The notes beneath the pieces were generated by a model. That model ran no database searches. It was given only the letters and a program-made list of their open reading frames with translations, and was not told where the DNA came from. A stretch of 64,000 bases of DNA from Pannonibacter phragmitetus DSM 14782 (GTDB lineage: Bacteria; Pseudomonadota; Alphaproteobacteria; Rhizobiales; Stappiaceae). The DNA is taken from the NCBI RefSeq assembly GCF_000382365.1, contig NZ_KB908231.1, positions 1-64,000 of the forward strand. The letters run 5' to 3'. The position numbers and the translations under genes are program-made. The stretch's first letter is position 1. Every line of letters starts with the position of its first letter. Positions 45,748-55,458 of the stretch are shown piece by piece.

Positions 45748-47177
45748 TATGCACCTGGAAACAGATCATCAAGTTGACGGTAGCGGCTGACAGCATCTTC
45801 GAACTCTTGCCCGATCAGCCTCATCTGTTCTGAGAGCTCTTCTTGAGCGGTTTTGATGCGCTCTGCGAGAAGCTTGTCGTTCCACTCGCCGATGCTTTGA
45901 AGGTTCGGATTGATGCGGTCGAGCTTGTAGGGCGATACAAAATACTTTGGCTCAGGTTCAGTTCGCGTGCGCCTGTTTGCCTCGCGATAGATAAGCAAGA
46001 GGGCATTGGCGATCCGTTCCAACTGGTTCTGGTGTTCCTTGAAGAGGCCTGCAACGCGTGTCCGGTGGGCGATAATCGCCTGCGATTCCTGCCGCCGCTG
46101 ACTAAGGTCCCTTATAATCAGTTCAACCTTCTCGTTGTGTTCGTCCCGGATGCTCTTGAGATTGTCGATCAAGGCTTCAACCTGGTTGACATACTCCTCG
46201 CGAGCGCGCTTCACACGTTTCTGGACGTTGGAGAACCCAGGATATGGATCAACGAGTACACATCCGTCGATGAACGCTATCACCGAAAACAGCAGTCCCA
46301 GACCAAACAAGACCCATGAGTTTATATCCGCCAGATCAAACGGCTGTCTGACAAGCCGGCTCATCACTTCACGGCCAGCGTCTCCAAAAGCCGTATCTGA
46401 GACCTCACGATAATGAGCAAGGCCTAGATTGATCGTCACTGCAAGACAAACATATGCCGCAAGACCAATGAACCCAAGCATCTTCAAAAAGACCGAACGA
46501 TGGACAAGCAGACGCACAGCGAAAAAAGATAGCAGCAACGCCCAGCCAATGTTCAGAGCGGCAAACGTGAGTGCCAGAGTGACACCGCCGAGAATACCCT
46601 GCTCGCTACCCTTGGCTAAAAACAAGCCGTTAAGCGTGGTTTCAAGCAGCAGGAGAAAAATCAAAACCGAAATCTTGAAGAACATCATTCCAGGTGAGCT
46701 GATTTTAGCCGCGCGGTTCAGCCCATGTTTTGTCTTGAAGAATTCCAGCTCCTTCTCGACATCCTGAAGGTCGCGTCGAGGTCCGTGAAGCTGGCTTTGG
46801 CCCAAGGTCACTTCCGCCTTGAAGTCGGATAAACTCGTGTAGTTGGCCTGTCTAATAAGACCAAACTGCCCCTCGAAATCGAGATTGCGCAGCCTGTCTT
46901 CAAAAGTCTGAAACTGATCCTCCATCACTTGGTAAGAGGTTTTCTTTTCCTCATCCACCCTTGCGATGACACGCTGCTCAATCTCATCGAGAACTCTGGC
47001 CGACTGCGGTGGCTTGTTTGCCTTGCCGTTTCCCTCTCCCAACTCGACAAGTTCGAGAGAGCTACTGACTTTTTCCGTATCTAACAGCGGGAAGATATCC
47101 GTCGAAGCCTTGAAGTCATGGTGCCCCTCCAGAGCCTTCTTCAAAAGGCGATTCAGGGCTTCAAAACGCGCTGCCAT
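45747..47177 (-). CDS. Coiled-coil multi-spanning membrane protein
   Basis: 476-residue first gene of the operon; no family recognised. About 160 residues of N-terminal cytoplasmic helix are followed by four or five hydrophobic segments (about 165-300; for example VLIFLLLLETTLNGLFL and WVLFGLGLLFSVIAFIDGCVL). A long charged helix (about 315-400) with RVKRAREEYVNQVEALIDNL follows, and a C-terminal helical part ends in YRQLDDLFPGA. The 4TM-plus-coil layout suggests a scaffold or receptor. DNA here is less GC-rich than the flanking genes. Confidence 0.7.
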   Translation of the reverse strand: MAARFEALNRLLKKALEGHHDFKASTDIFPLLDTEKVSSSLELVELGEGNGKANKPPQSARVLDEIEQRVIARVDEEKKTSYQVMEDQFQTFEDRLRNLDFEGQFGLIRQANYTSLSDFKAEVTLGQSQLHGPRRDLQDVEKELEFFKTKHGLNRAAKISSPGMMFFKISVLIFLLLLETTLNGLFLAKGSEQGILGGVTLALTFAALNIGWALLLSFFAVRLLVHRSVFLKMLGFIGLAAYVCLAVTINLGLAHYREVSDTAFGDAGREVMSRLVRQPFDLADINSWVLFGLGLLFSVIAFIDGCVLVDPYPGFSNVQKRVKRAREEYVNQVEALIDNLKSIRDEHNEKVELIIRDLSQRRQESQAIIAHRTRVAGLFKEHQNQLERIANALLLIYREANRRTRTEPEPKYFVSPYKLDRINPNLQSIGEWNDKLLAERIKTAQEELSEQMRLIGQEFEDAVSRYRQLDDLFPGA

Positions 47178-47451
47178 TTGGTGTTTTCGACTTCTTCACT
47201 ATGAACAGATCGTTAATTGGTATCCGACAAGTGATCTCGCGTCTACATTGCAGGCAGGTTCCAAGCGCTAGCGGCCGAGTCGAATCACAAGCTTGGTAAA
47301 GTGCGGCTGTCGTCGAAATATGAAGACTACGGCAGCCCAGATGACTGGACCGGCGATGAGCAAAAAACCACCACATTCAAACTATGCGAGAAGCAACTGC
47401 ACTAGATGATCAAGCCTACCCCTAGGAACCAGATGCCGGGAACAGCCTCAA
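47178..47451. other. Intergenic, operon promoter region
   Basis: About 270 bases upstream of the four-gene membrane operon. It contains AT-rich stretches compatible with a promoter, but none is assigned. No gene seen. Confidence 0.4.
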
Positions 47452-49386
47452 TCAAGGCAGAGCAGCAGCATCCCCGGCAGCTCTTTCGACCACCAGCCCC
47501 ATGTCGGCCTCCAGCATGTAGCCGGAATTGATCAGGTCCTTCGCGGCCTCTTCGACAGCCGCCAGATAGGCCTGTTTGGTCTCGTAGCGCTGCGCCAGAG
47601 GCTTGCGGCCATCTTCGGCCAGAATGCTGCGGGGCAAGGGAATATAGGATCCGGCAAGGCCGCAGAGTGCGCCTTCCGAGTAGCCTTTGCGCCGCAGGTT
47701 CCAGCCCAGATAGGTGGCGGCAGGCGCCGCGACGGCCGGGAGGCGGATGCCGCCCGTTTCCAGCCCGTCCTGATCCACCGCCGGAACAAAGGCCGGATAG
47801 GCCGCCCCATGCAGCGGGGGAACAGCCGTGTGGTTTTCCACCCGGACCACATTATAGGGCGGCTTCAGATGCACCCCGGCGATCAGCGGCATGGTGAACC
47901 CGTCGTGGGGCACAAGCGTGCCGTCCGCGAGGCTCGGGAACCGGCTTTCGGGCGGCAGCCCGCTGCCCTCGACCCATTTTGCCATGGCATCATAGAGTGC
48001 CCGCATCACCGGCGCGGGGCTCAGGGGATTGAAGGCAAACAGGCAGCTGGCGTTTTCCGTCGGCCGCGCCGTCCAGGTGTTGAGATGCGGCACGCTGGCA
48101 AGGCCGTAGAGCCTGACATTCTCCGGCATGGTCAGGGGCGAGCCATCGGGGCCAAGGGTAATCAGCGCCGAACGTGCCTGCCAGAACTCCGTGGAACTGT
48201 CGGAATGCATCAGTTTGGGGCAGGTTTTGCTGGCCTCGCAGCGCGCCAGAACCGAATCGGAGCGGTTCGTCAGCGGGTCCGTGCTCATCGCATAGCTGAA
48301 GGGGAACTGGTCGCCCGGATAGTCATGCTCCTCGTGCTGGCGGGAGTAACGGCCCGGCTGCGAGAAGGGATAGTTCAGGAAGAGCTTGCGTGATCCGGCC
48401 ACATGCACCATCGCCCCGTCGAAGACCTTGCGGCCGAGACCATCGGCGTTGAAGCCGTGGTAGAGGAAGTCCCGCAGGAACCGGCCCGACTGGGAAATAC
48501 CCATGACGACCGTGTGGCGGATGTTTTTCAAAGGCGGCATCGCCTCATGCCCCGGCAGGCCGCGCAGGAAGGAGTTGAGGTCGCTGACGGCGGCAAAACC
48601 GAGCCCCGCCGGGACCGGGTTCTTCGCCGTGTAGACAACCTCATGGATGGCGCCCGCATCATGGTCCTTGCTGCGGGTGATGGTGATCTGGCTCTCGTTG
48701 CCGATCACAAAGGGCAGCGGCACGGCCGGCGCATCAGGTCCTGCCTGCACCGTCACCCGCATGGCTGAGGGGTCAAGGCTTGCCATGGGAAACTTCAGCG
48801 CCAGCGTGCTGCTGTCTTCCAGACGGTCAAAGACAAACTGCTCGCGCGCAAGCCCGGTCTTGCCTTCCAGCACCGGCAGATTGAGGCGGAACAGATCTGC
48901 CGCCACATCGGCCTGCCAGCCGGACCAGACAATGGTGTCGCCGCGCAGCATCTGAAAGCCATCGCCAGCATCCGCCGCCTTGTCCGGCATGGAGGCACCC
49001 GGTGCAAGGTTCAGCAGAATGGGGCTGACGCTGCGGCCCCGGTTGGCGATTTCATAGAACAGCAGCCCGGAGGCACGGGCAGGATCGGCAGGCTTCAGAA
49101 TGGTGACATTGGCCGAAAACTCCACATCGCCTTGCGCATTCACCGGCGCATCATCGACACCCACAATCGCATCAAGGCGCGGCTCGTCCGGATCGACGGC
49201 GAATTCGGCAATGGCGTCGATGCGCTCATAGGCACCCACTGCGCCAAAGGTCCGGCCCTCAAAGACCGGACGCTGGGAGACAATGGTGAAGCCCGTCACA
49301 CGGGCCTGCGCCTGATCTGCTGCGAAAGGAAATGCGAGACACGCTGCCATGGCGGCAGCAAGAAGCGAATGACTGGTCCGGCCCAT
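47452..49386 (-). CDS. Secreted alpha/beta hydrolase-domain protein
   Basis: 644 residues with a signal peptide (SLLAAAMAACLAFPFAADQAQA). It matches the large 'alpha/beta hydrolase domain' family (Abhydrolase_10-like) by TGFTIVSQRPVFEGRTFGAVGAYE near the start and the nucleophile elbow VVMGISQSGRFLRDFLYHG, with serine as nucleophile. Periplasmic or secreted; substrate unknown. Stands alone between the membrane operon and the malonate operon. Confidence 0.82.
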   Translation of the reverse strand: MGRTSHSLLAAAMAACLAFPFAADQAQARVTGFTIVSQRPVFEGRTFGAVGAYERIDAIAEFAVDPDEPRLDAIVGVDDAPVNAQGDVEFSANVTILKPADPARASGLLFYEIANRGRSVSPILLNLAPGASMPDKAADAGDGFQMLRGDTIVWSGWQADVAADLFRLNLPVLEGKTGLAREQFVFDRLEDSSTLALKFPMASLDPSAMRVTVQAGPDAPAVPLPFVIGNESQITITRSKDHDAGAIHEVVYTAKNPVPAGLGFAAVSDLNSFLRGLPGHEAMPPLKNIRHTVVMGISQSGRFLRDFLYHGFNADGLGRKVFDGAMVHVAGSRKLFLNYPFSQPGRYSRQHEEHDYPGDQFPFSYAMSTDPLTNRSDSVLARCEASKTCPKLMHSDSSTEFWQARSALITLGPDGSPLTMPENVRLYGLASVPHLNTWTARPTENASCLFAFNPLSPAPVMRALYDAMAKWVEGSGLPPESRFPSLADGTLVPHDGFTMPLIAGVHLKPPYNVVRVENHTAVPPLHGAAYPAFVPAVDQDGLETGGIRLPAVAAPAATYLGWNLRRKGYSEGALCGLAGSYIPLPRSILAEDGRKPLAQRYETKQAYLAAVEEAAKDLINSGYMLEADMGLVVERAAGDAAALP

Positions 49387-49427
49387 CTACGTCCATCCAT
49401 TGACACCGGGCAGCAATACCACGCCAG

Positions 49428-49461
49428 CCCCGGCCTCAGGCAAATCATCTTGAGGCCGGGG
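49428..49461. terminator. Hairpin after the malonate operon
   Basis: CCCCGGCCTCA and TGAGGCCGGGG form a perfect 11-bp stem around a 12-base loop, 20 bases beyond the matB stop. There is no clear T-run, so it could be a Rho-assisted terminator or a 3' stabiliser. Confidence 0.45.
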
Positions 49462-49480
49462 ACAATCTCATGTCTTTGTG

Positions 49481-50992
49481 TCAGGACTGATAAAGCCCGG
49501 CATAGGTGTCGCGCAGCACGTTTTTCTGCACCTTGCCCATGGTGTTGCGCGGCAATTCATCCACAAAAATCACGCGCTTGGGCTGCTTGTAGCGGGCAAG
49601 ACGCTCCTTGAGGCTCGCCAGCACATCCGCTTCGCCCAGAGTTGCCCCCTTCTGGCGCACGACGATGGCGGTGACGCCCTCGCCGAAATCGGGGTGTGCC
49701 ACGCCGATGACGGCGCTCTCCACGACACCGGCCAACTGGTCGATCTCGGTTTCGACTTCCTTGGGATAGATATTGTAACCGCCGGAAATCACGAGATCCT
49801 TGCCCCGCCCGACAATGTGGACATAGCCGCGCTCGTCCACCTTGCCGAGATCACCGGTGATAAAGAAGCCATCTTCGCGGAACTCGGCCTTTGTCTTCTC
49901 GGGCATACGCCAGTAGCCCTGGAACACGTTCGGCCCCTTCACCTCGATCATGCCCGTCTCGCCATCAGCCACAGTCGCGCCCGTCTCCGGATCTGTGACG
50001 CGCAGCGATACGCCGGGCAGCGGGAAGCCGACAGTGCCCGCCATGCGCTCGCCCTCGTAGGGGTTGGAGGTGTTCATGTTCGTCTCGGTCATGCCGTAGC
50101 GCTCAAGGATGCGATGGCCGGTGGCCTCCTCGAACTGGCGGTGCGTATCGGCCAGAAGCGGCGCCGAACCGGAGATGAACAGCCGCATGCGCGCCGTTGC
50201 CTCCTTCGTCAGGCCCTCGCTCTGCAGCAGCCGGACATAGAAGGTCGGCACGCCCATCAGCACGCTGGCGGACTGCATCAACCGCAGCACTTCTTCGGGA
50301 TCGAACTTGCTGAGGAAATACATGGAAGCGCCCGACAGCATGATCACGTTGGACGCAACGAACAGGCCATGGGTGTGGAAGATCGGCAGCGCATGGATCA
50401 GCCGGTCACCGCTGGTGAAGCGCCAGTATTCCCGCAAGGTCGCAGCGTTGGACAAAAGGTTGTCGTGGGAGAGCATCGCCCCCTTCGACCGGCCGGTGGT
50501 GCCGGAGGTGTAGAGAATGGCCGCCAGATCATCCGGGCCGCGCTGGACATCGGCAAAGTCCGCAGGCTTGCCTGCGGCCTTGTCCATCAGGCTGCCGCCG
50601 CCGGTGTCGTCCAGCGTCTCGACACGGGCGCCATATTTCGCGGCCACCGGCTCAAGCCCTTCCCTCGCCTTCGGCGCACAGACGACGAGGCGCGGCTCGG
50701 CATCGGAAATGAAATAGTCCAGCTCGGCCAGCGTATAGGCGGTGTTCAGCGGCAGATAGACCGCTCCTGCCCGCACGCAGGCAAGATAGAGCATCAGCGC
50801 CTCGGCGCTCTTTTCCACCTGCACGGCCACCCGGTCGCCCGGCTCGACGCCCAGCTCAATCAGCACGCCCGCAAGCTTCCCCGACTGGTCCACCATGTCC
50901 TGATAGGTCCAGGACCGGCCATCGAGGGTTTCGATGAAGGGCGCAGCAGGATTTGCGGCGGCCCGGATTGCATCGAAAAGGTGATTGCTCAT
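49481..50992 (-). CDS. matB: Malonyl-CoA synthetase
   Basis: Acyl-adenylate-forming ligase, 503 residues, converting malonate, ATP and CoA to malonyl-CoA. The AMP-binding P-loop is ILYTSGTTGRSKGAML. YGMTETNMNTSNPY is characteristic of MatB-type malonate ligases. The C-terminal catalytic lysine is in PRNTMGKVQKN. Its ATG overlaps the stop of the decarboxylase gene by four bases. Last gene of matPQMAB. Confidence 0.93.
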   Translation of the reverse strand: MSNHLFDAIRAAANPAAPFIETLDGRSWTYQDMVDQSGKLAGVLIELGVEPGDRVAVQVEKSAEALMLYLACVRAGAVYLPLNTAYTLAELDYFISDAEPRLVVCAPKAREGLEPVAAKYGARVETLDDTGGGSLMDKAAGKPADFADVQRGPDDLAAILYTSGTTGRSKGAMLSHDNLLSNAATLREYWRFTSGDRLIHALPIFHTHGLFVASNVIMLSGASMYFLSKFDPEEVLRLMQSASVLMGVPTFYVRLLQSEGLTKEATARMRLFISGSAPLLADTHRQFEEATGHRILERYGMTETNMNTSNPYEGERMAGTVGFPLPGVSLRVTDPETGATVADGETGMIEVKGPNVFQGYWRMPEKTKAEFREDGFFITGDLGKVDERGYVHIVGRGKDLVISGGYNIYPKEVETEIDQLAGVVESAVIGVAHPDFGEGVTAIVVRQKGATLGEADVLASLKERLARYKQPKRVIFVDELPRNTMGKVQKNVLRDTYAGLYQS

Positions 50993-52410
50993 GCGGTGAA
51001 CTCCTTGGTGGATTTTGTCTTTGTACCGTCCTCGGACGGGCTGGAAGCAAGGGGAACGAGCTGGCGGGGCTGCCGGTCCGGCGGCAGTTGCTTGCGGACC
51101 TGAGACGAGGCCGCCACTTCGCCGCGCACGGCGAAGGCCTCGTGATTGGTTTCGATGTCGTCGAGCTTGTAGAGGTAGTTCACCATCAGCCCGTGCGACT
51201 GTTCGAGCGCGCGGGGCGAGAGGTCTCCCAGAAAGTTCAGCCGCTCCAGCCGGGCACCATTGCCCAGATGGAACCGGGCAACCGGATCAACCACCTTGCC
51301 CTGCGGCGTGCGGGCCTTGAGGAAATACCAGGCGGCCGCCCCCATCAGCACGGGCCGGATGCGCGCAGCCAATTCCTCGTTCCTGTGCCAGCCTTCCGTA
51401 TCAAGCCCCTGCAGCACCTCCCGGTCCTGCACGCTCAGCACATCGGAGACCTCCGCCCGCCGCTCGCGCGAGAGCCATGCGGCAAAGCCGGGTACCGGGG
51501 ACAGGGTGACGAAGGTTTCCAGTTTCGGCAGTTCACGCCGCAGATCCTCCACCACCTGCTTGATCAGGAAATTGCCGAAGGAAATACCGCGCAAGCCGTC
51601 CTGACAGTTGGAGATGGAGTAGAACACCGCCGTCGTCGCCTCTCCGGCGCCAATCGGCTCGCGCTCCTCGCGCAGCACCTCGGCAATCGTGTCCGGCGTT
51701 GCGGTCGTCAGCGCCACTTCCACGAAGATCAGCGGATCATCTGCAAGGCGGGGATGGAAGAAGGCAAAGCAGCGCCGGTCCTCGGGCGCCAGCCGCAGGC
51801 GCAGCTCCTCCCAGCCGCCGATGTGATGAACCGCTTCATAACGGATGATCTTTTCCAGAATGTTCGCAGGCGTCGACCAGCTGATCGAGCGCAGGGTGAG
51901 AAAACCCCGGTTGAACCAGGAGGCAAAGAGATGGGCAAAATCCTGATCGACCGTCTCCAGCGCCCTGTCCGACACCTTCATCTTCAACAGCGCTTCACGC
52001 ATGCGCACCAGCGTGGCGATGGCATCAGGCGCCAGATTGAGCCGGCGGATCAGCTCCTGCCGGCGCGGCTCGCTGGCCATGTGCAAGGCAGCCAGCGACA
52101 CCGGCGATGGGTCCTCCTGATAGGCCTTGATGGCCTTTTCCAGCCGTCCGGTGTTGGGGCCGAACCGGTCCAGCAGCAGCCGGGCGAAGCCGAGTTTTCC
52201 GGCTTCGTCCAGCTGATCCCAGCGGGTCAGCACATCCTTGGCCAGCGCCATGCCGGAGGCTTCGCCCTGACTGGACAGCAGCGTATCGCAGCGCTGTTCG
52301 AGGATAGCGAGCGGGTCGCCATCTCCGGTCTGGGGCGAGATGGAGAGGAGGCGGCGCCCCCGCTCCGTGATGGCCTGCAGCATTTCACTCAAGAAGGATG
52401 TGGTGTTCAT
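50989..52410 (-). CDS. matA: Malonyl-CoA decarboxylase
   Basis: 473 residues from ATG 52410, converting malonyl-CoA to acetyl-CoA and CO2. Family motifs are SISNCQDGLRGISFGNFLIK and the C-terminal FHLGNGARLERLN followed by SHGLMVNYLY, which hold the catalytic Ser/His. Overlaps the TRAP permease stop (TGATG). Together with MatB it turns imported malonate into acetyl-CoA. Confidence 0.93.
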   Translation of the reverse strand: MNTTSFLSEMLQAITERGRRLLSISPQTGDGDPLAILEQRCDTLLSSQGEASGMALAKDVLTRWDQLDEAGKLGFARLLLDRFGPNTGRLEKAIKAYQEDPSPVSLAALHMASEPRRQELIRRLNLAPDAIATLVRMREALLKMKVSDRALETVDQDFAHLFASWFNRGFLTLRSISWSTPANILEKIIRYEAVHHIGGWEELRLRLAPEDRRCFAFFHPRLADDPLIFVEVALTTATPDTIAEVLREEREPIGAGEATTAVFYSISNCQDGLRGISFGNFLIKQVVEDLRRELPKLETFVTLSPVPGFAAWLSRERRAEVSDVLSVQDREVLQGLDTEGWHRNEELAARIRPVLMGAAAWYFLKARTPQGKVVDPVARFHLGNGARLERLNFLGDLSPRALEQSHGLMVNYLYKLDDIETNHEAFAVRGEVAASSQVRKQLPPDRQPRQLVPLASSPSEDGTKTKSTKEFTA

Positions 52411-53723
52411 CAGACCGCTCCGAGCATTTGGTTGGGCAACCAGGTTGCGATCCCCGGGAAGAGGCACAGGATGAAGATCGCAAGGAACATCACCAGCACA
52501 TAGGGCAGCGCCCCCCACAGGATATCCTTCGTCGGAATCTTCGGCGCAATGGCGTTGATGACGAAGAGATTGAGCCCGATGGGCGGCGTGATCAGCCCCA
52601 CCTCCATGTTGATCGTCAGCACGATTGCGAACCAGTAGGGATCAAAGCCCGCCTGGGTGACGATCGGGAACAGCATCGGCGCCGTCATCACGATCACCGC
52701 CACCGGCGGCAGGAACATGCCGCAGACGAGCAGGAAGACGTTGATGACCAGCATCAGCACCCAGGGGTTCAGATCCATCCCGGCAATCGCCGTTGCCACC
52801 GTCTGGGTGATGAACAGCGACGACAGGGCGAAGGCGAAGAGCTCCGCCGCTGCCATGATCATCATGATCATCACGCTCTCGCGCATGGCCGAGCCGAAGA
52901 TCTGTGACACGGGCTTGAAGCGGAACAGCCGGTAGGCAATCACGACGACAATCAATGTCAGGAAGGCCCCTGCCCCGGCCGCTTCGGACGGCGTTGCCAC
53001 ACCGCCGTAGAGCACATAGAGCGTCCCGGCGATGATCAGCAGGAACGGCAGGATACGCGGCAGCTGCTCCAGCTTCTGCTTCAACGTGAAGGTGATGCCC
53101 CGGCCGCTGAGGTCATAGCCCTTGCGGCGGCAGTCGATCAGCGCCCAGATCATGAACATGACCGTGAGCATGATGCCCGGGAGCACTCCGGCCATGAACA
53201 GGCGGCCAATCGAGGTTTCCGTGGCGATGCCATAGACGATCAGCGTCACAGAGGGCGGGATCAGGATGCCGAGCGTGCCACCCGCCGCGATGGAGCCTGC
53301 CGCAACGGAGTTGGGGTAACCCCGGCTCTGCATTTCCGGAATGCCCATCTTGCCGATGGCCGCACAGGTGGCAGGCGACGAGCCGGTCATGCCGGAAAAG
53401 ATGGCACAAGCGCCGATGTTGGACAGCACCAGACCGCCCGGCACCCGGTTGAGCCAGCGGTCGAGCGAGGTGTAGAGATCCGAGCCCGCAGGCGAGGACG
53501 CCACCGCCGCGCCCATGAGCACGAACATGGGGATCGACACATACGCCAAGTTCGCAATGCCTGCGAACATCGTGTCGCCAAGCACATAGATGATGCCGGG
53601 GCCGATCTGCAGGAACAGGGCTGCGACGGCGGCAAGGCCGAGGGCGAAGGCAATCGGCATGCCCGTGCCCAGAAGCACGAAGAGCGCACCGATGAGGAGA
53701 AGACCAGACAGCATCGGGCTCAT
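52410..53723 (-). CDS. matM: TRAP transporter large permease (malonate)
   Basis: DctM-type subunit, 437 residues from ATG 53723, with about 12 hydrophobic helices and the family motif GTLGILIPPSVTLIVYG. SIPMFVLMGA and FSGMTGSSPATCAAIG are further signatures. Forms the Na+-driven uptake channel with MatQ and MatP. Assignment to malonate rests on the operon. Confidence 0.92.
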   Translation of the reverse strand: MSPMLSGLLLIGALFVLLGTGMPIAFALGLAAVAALFLQIGPGIIYVLGDTMFAGIANLAYVSIPMFVLMGAAVASSPAGSDLYTSLDRWLNRVPGGLVLSNIGACAIFSGMTGSSPATCAAIGKMGIPEMQSRGYPNSVAAGSIAAGGTLGILIPPSVTLIVYGIATETSIGRLFMAGVLPGIMLTVMFMIWALIDCRRKGYDLSGRGITFTLKQKLEQLPRILPFLLIIAGTLYVLYGGVATPSEAAGAGAFLTLIVVVIAYRLFRFKPVSQIFGSAMRESVMIMMIMAAAELFAFALSSLFITQTVATAIAGMDLNPWVLMLVINVFLLVCGMFLPPVAVIVMTAPMLFPIVTQAGFDPYWFAIVLTINMEVGLITPPIGLNLFVINAIAPKIPTKDILWGALPYVLVMFLAIFILCLFPGIATWLPNQMLGAV

Positions 53724-54253
53724 CAGCGCCCCTCCCCGGCAAGCGCCCCGTGGCCCGTATCCGCGGGAGCGGAACCGGTCAGGAGCAGCAGGATCTGCGC
53801 CACATATTGCAGGCACAGCATGGCAAAGCTGAGCGGCAGCGCCGACAGGGGGATCCACAGCGGCGGCGCCCACATGCTGGCATGCTTCCAGTTGCCGGCC
53901 CAGGCTTCGTGGAACTGGATCCACACAGCCCAGAGCATGATGGAGCAGAAGGTAAACCCCAGCAGGCTGCCGAGGATCCTGAGGCCATGGCGGGTGCGTG
54001 GCCCCACCATCATCTCCACCACGTCAACGCCCACATGCCCCCCCTTCATCAGCACATAGGGCGCGCCGAGGAACATGGCCGCTGTCGCGGAGAAAACCAC
54101 AAAGTCCGTCTGCCAGATCGTTGGATATGTAAAGACGTAGCGCATCAGGATCATCTGGCAGACGACCAGCATCGCCGCGATGATGAGCAGCGTGGCAATC
54201 ACGGCCAAAGCCCGCGAAAGATGCCCGACTGCCCGGATATAGGCCCCGATCAT
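53723..54253 (-). CDS. matQ: TRAP transporter small permease (malonate)
   Basis: DctQ-type subunit, 176 residues from ATG 54253 with GAGAGG upstream. Four hydrophobic helices, and YVLMKGGHVGVDVVE is the characteristic motif. Stop overlaps the matM start (TGATG). Confidence 0.9.
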   Translation of the reverse strand: MIGAYIRAVGHLSRALAVIATLLIIAAMLVVCQMILMRYVFTYPTIWQTDFVVFSATAAMFLGAPYVLMKGGHVGVDVVEMMVGPRTRHGLRILGSLLGFTFCSIMLWAVWIQFHEAWAGNWKHASMWAPPLWIPLSALPLSFAMLCLQYVAQILLLLTGSAPADTGHGALAGEGR

Positions 54254-54332
54254 TTCAAACCTCTCAGTTTGACCGTCCACATACGGCCCGGCCCTGTCCG
54301 TCCGGCAGGTCCGGGCCGTGTGAGAGCCGGTA

Positions 54333-55337
54333 TCACTCGACCGCAAGGGCCTTTTCGATCAGGGCGCCGCCGTTCGGCACCTTGGCGGCAAAGTTCTTGT
54401 AGGCAGACTCCTGAGCCACCGCGAGCCAGGCGTCATAATCGGCCTTGGACATTTCAACGACCTCGACCCCGGCCTTCTTGTAGGTGTCGATCATCAGCTG
54501 ATCGCCCTTGCGCACCTCCGCGTCGAAATAAGCCTCGGCCTTCTTGCCAGCTTCCAGAACGGCGGCCTGCTGCTCGGGCGTCAGGCGCTCGAACACCTGC
54601 TTGGAAAAGAGCACCGGCTCATACATGAACCACAGCGCATTCTCGCCCGGCGCCGTGAGGCACTTGGCCTGTTCGAACAGGCGGTAGGACACGAAGCTGG
54701 CCGACGAGGTGTTCGCCGCATCCAGAACACCAGTCTGCATGCCAGTGTAGATTTCCGATGACGGCATGGAGGCAATCGAGGCACCGGCTGCGGCCAGCAT
54801 CTCCTCAAACGCCGGACCTGCGGCGCGGATCACCTGCCCCTTCATCGTATCGGGCGAGGTGATGCAGCCCTTCTTGGACGCAAAGGCGCCCGACAACCAC
54901 GCATCGGCAATGACGATGGCACCGTTATCCTCGATGATCTTCTTGATATCCTGCATGAATTCGGACTGATTGAGCCGGTTGGCACGGTCGAAATTGCCGA
55001 CGAGGCCGGGCATCAGCGTGACCGAAAACTCCGGATGGCGGCCGGAGGCATAGTCGAGCGGAAAGGATGTCATCTCCAGCAGGCCGCGGGTCAGCGCGTT
55101 CCACTGCTCATTCGGCTTGAACAGCGAGGAGCCGGGGAAGACCTGCACGGTCAGCCCCACATTCGCCGCCTCGACTTCACGCGCAATGACCTGCACCATT
55201 TCGTCGCGGATATCGCCCTTGCCGCCGGGAAACTGATGCGAGGCCTTGAGCACGGTCTGGGCGCTGGCAGACCCTGCCGCCGCTGCCATGCCTGCAAGAA
55301 GCACACCTGTCTTCAACATGCGAGTGAGTTTCTTCAT
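54333..55337 (-). CDS. matP: TRAP transporter substrate-binding protein (malonate)
   Basis: DctP-type periplasmic receptor, 334 residues from ATG 55337 with GGAGGAAG upstream. Signal peptide (TGVLLAGMAAAAGSASA), then the DctP fold with VRAAGP-like IRAAGPAFEEMLAA and a conserved arginine for the carboxylate, and the EIYTGMQTGVLDAA segment. First gene of matPQMAB, 85 bases from the operator shared with matR. Confidence 0.92.
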   Translation of the reverse strand: MKKLTRMLKTGVLLAGMAAAAGSASAQTVLKASHQFPGGKGDIRDEMVQVIAREVEAANVGLTVQVFPGSSLFKPNEQWNALTRGLLEMTSFPLDYASGRHPEFSVTLMPGLVGNFDRANRLNQSEFMQDIKKIIEDNGAIVIADAWLSGAFASKKGCITSPDTMKGQVIRAAGPAFEEMLAAAGASIASMPSSEIYTGMQTGVLDAANTSSASFVSYRLFEQAKCLTAPGENALWFMYEPVLFSKQVFERLTPEQQAAVLEAGKKAEAYFDAEVRKGDQLMIDTYKKAGVEVVEMSKADYDAWLAVAQESAYKNFAAKVPNGGALIEKALAVE

Positions 55338-55415
55338 TGTTCTTCCTCCCAGAAATCCGGCCTCCCTGCCGGATGAGAGCGAATGATGCGTTTGCCTTGC
55401 ACGCGATGTCAATAA

Positions 55416-55429
55416 TCTTGTATACAAGA
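55416..55429. promoter_or_regulatory. MatR operator (palindrome TCTTGTA-TACAAGA)
   Basis: TCTTGTATACAAGA is a perfect 14-bp palindrome between the divergent matP and matR genes. It closely matches the site recalled for Rhizobium leguminosarum MatR (TCTTGTA/TACACGA). It would let MatR respond to malonate and control both directions. Confidence 0.85.
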
Positions 55430-55458
55430 AATTTCACGGCGTACGCGAGGGCGGAGCT

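Noticed and set aside
49478-52503. Long plus-strand frames (541 and 516 codons) opposite matB and the decarboxylase gene
   Set aside because: No domain resemblance; the minus-strand genes have full active-site motifs and overlap as an operon.
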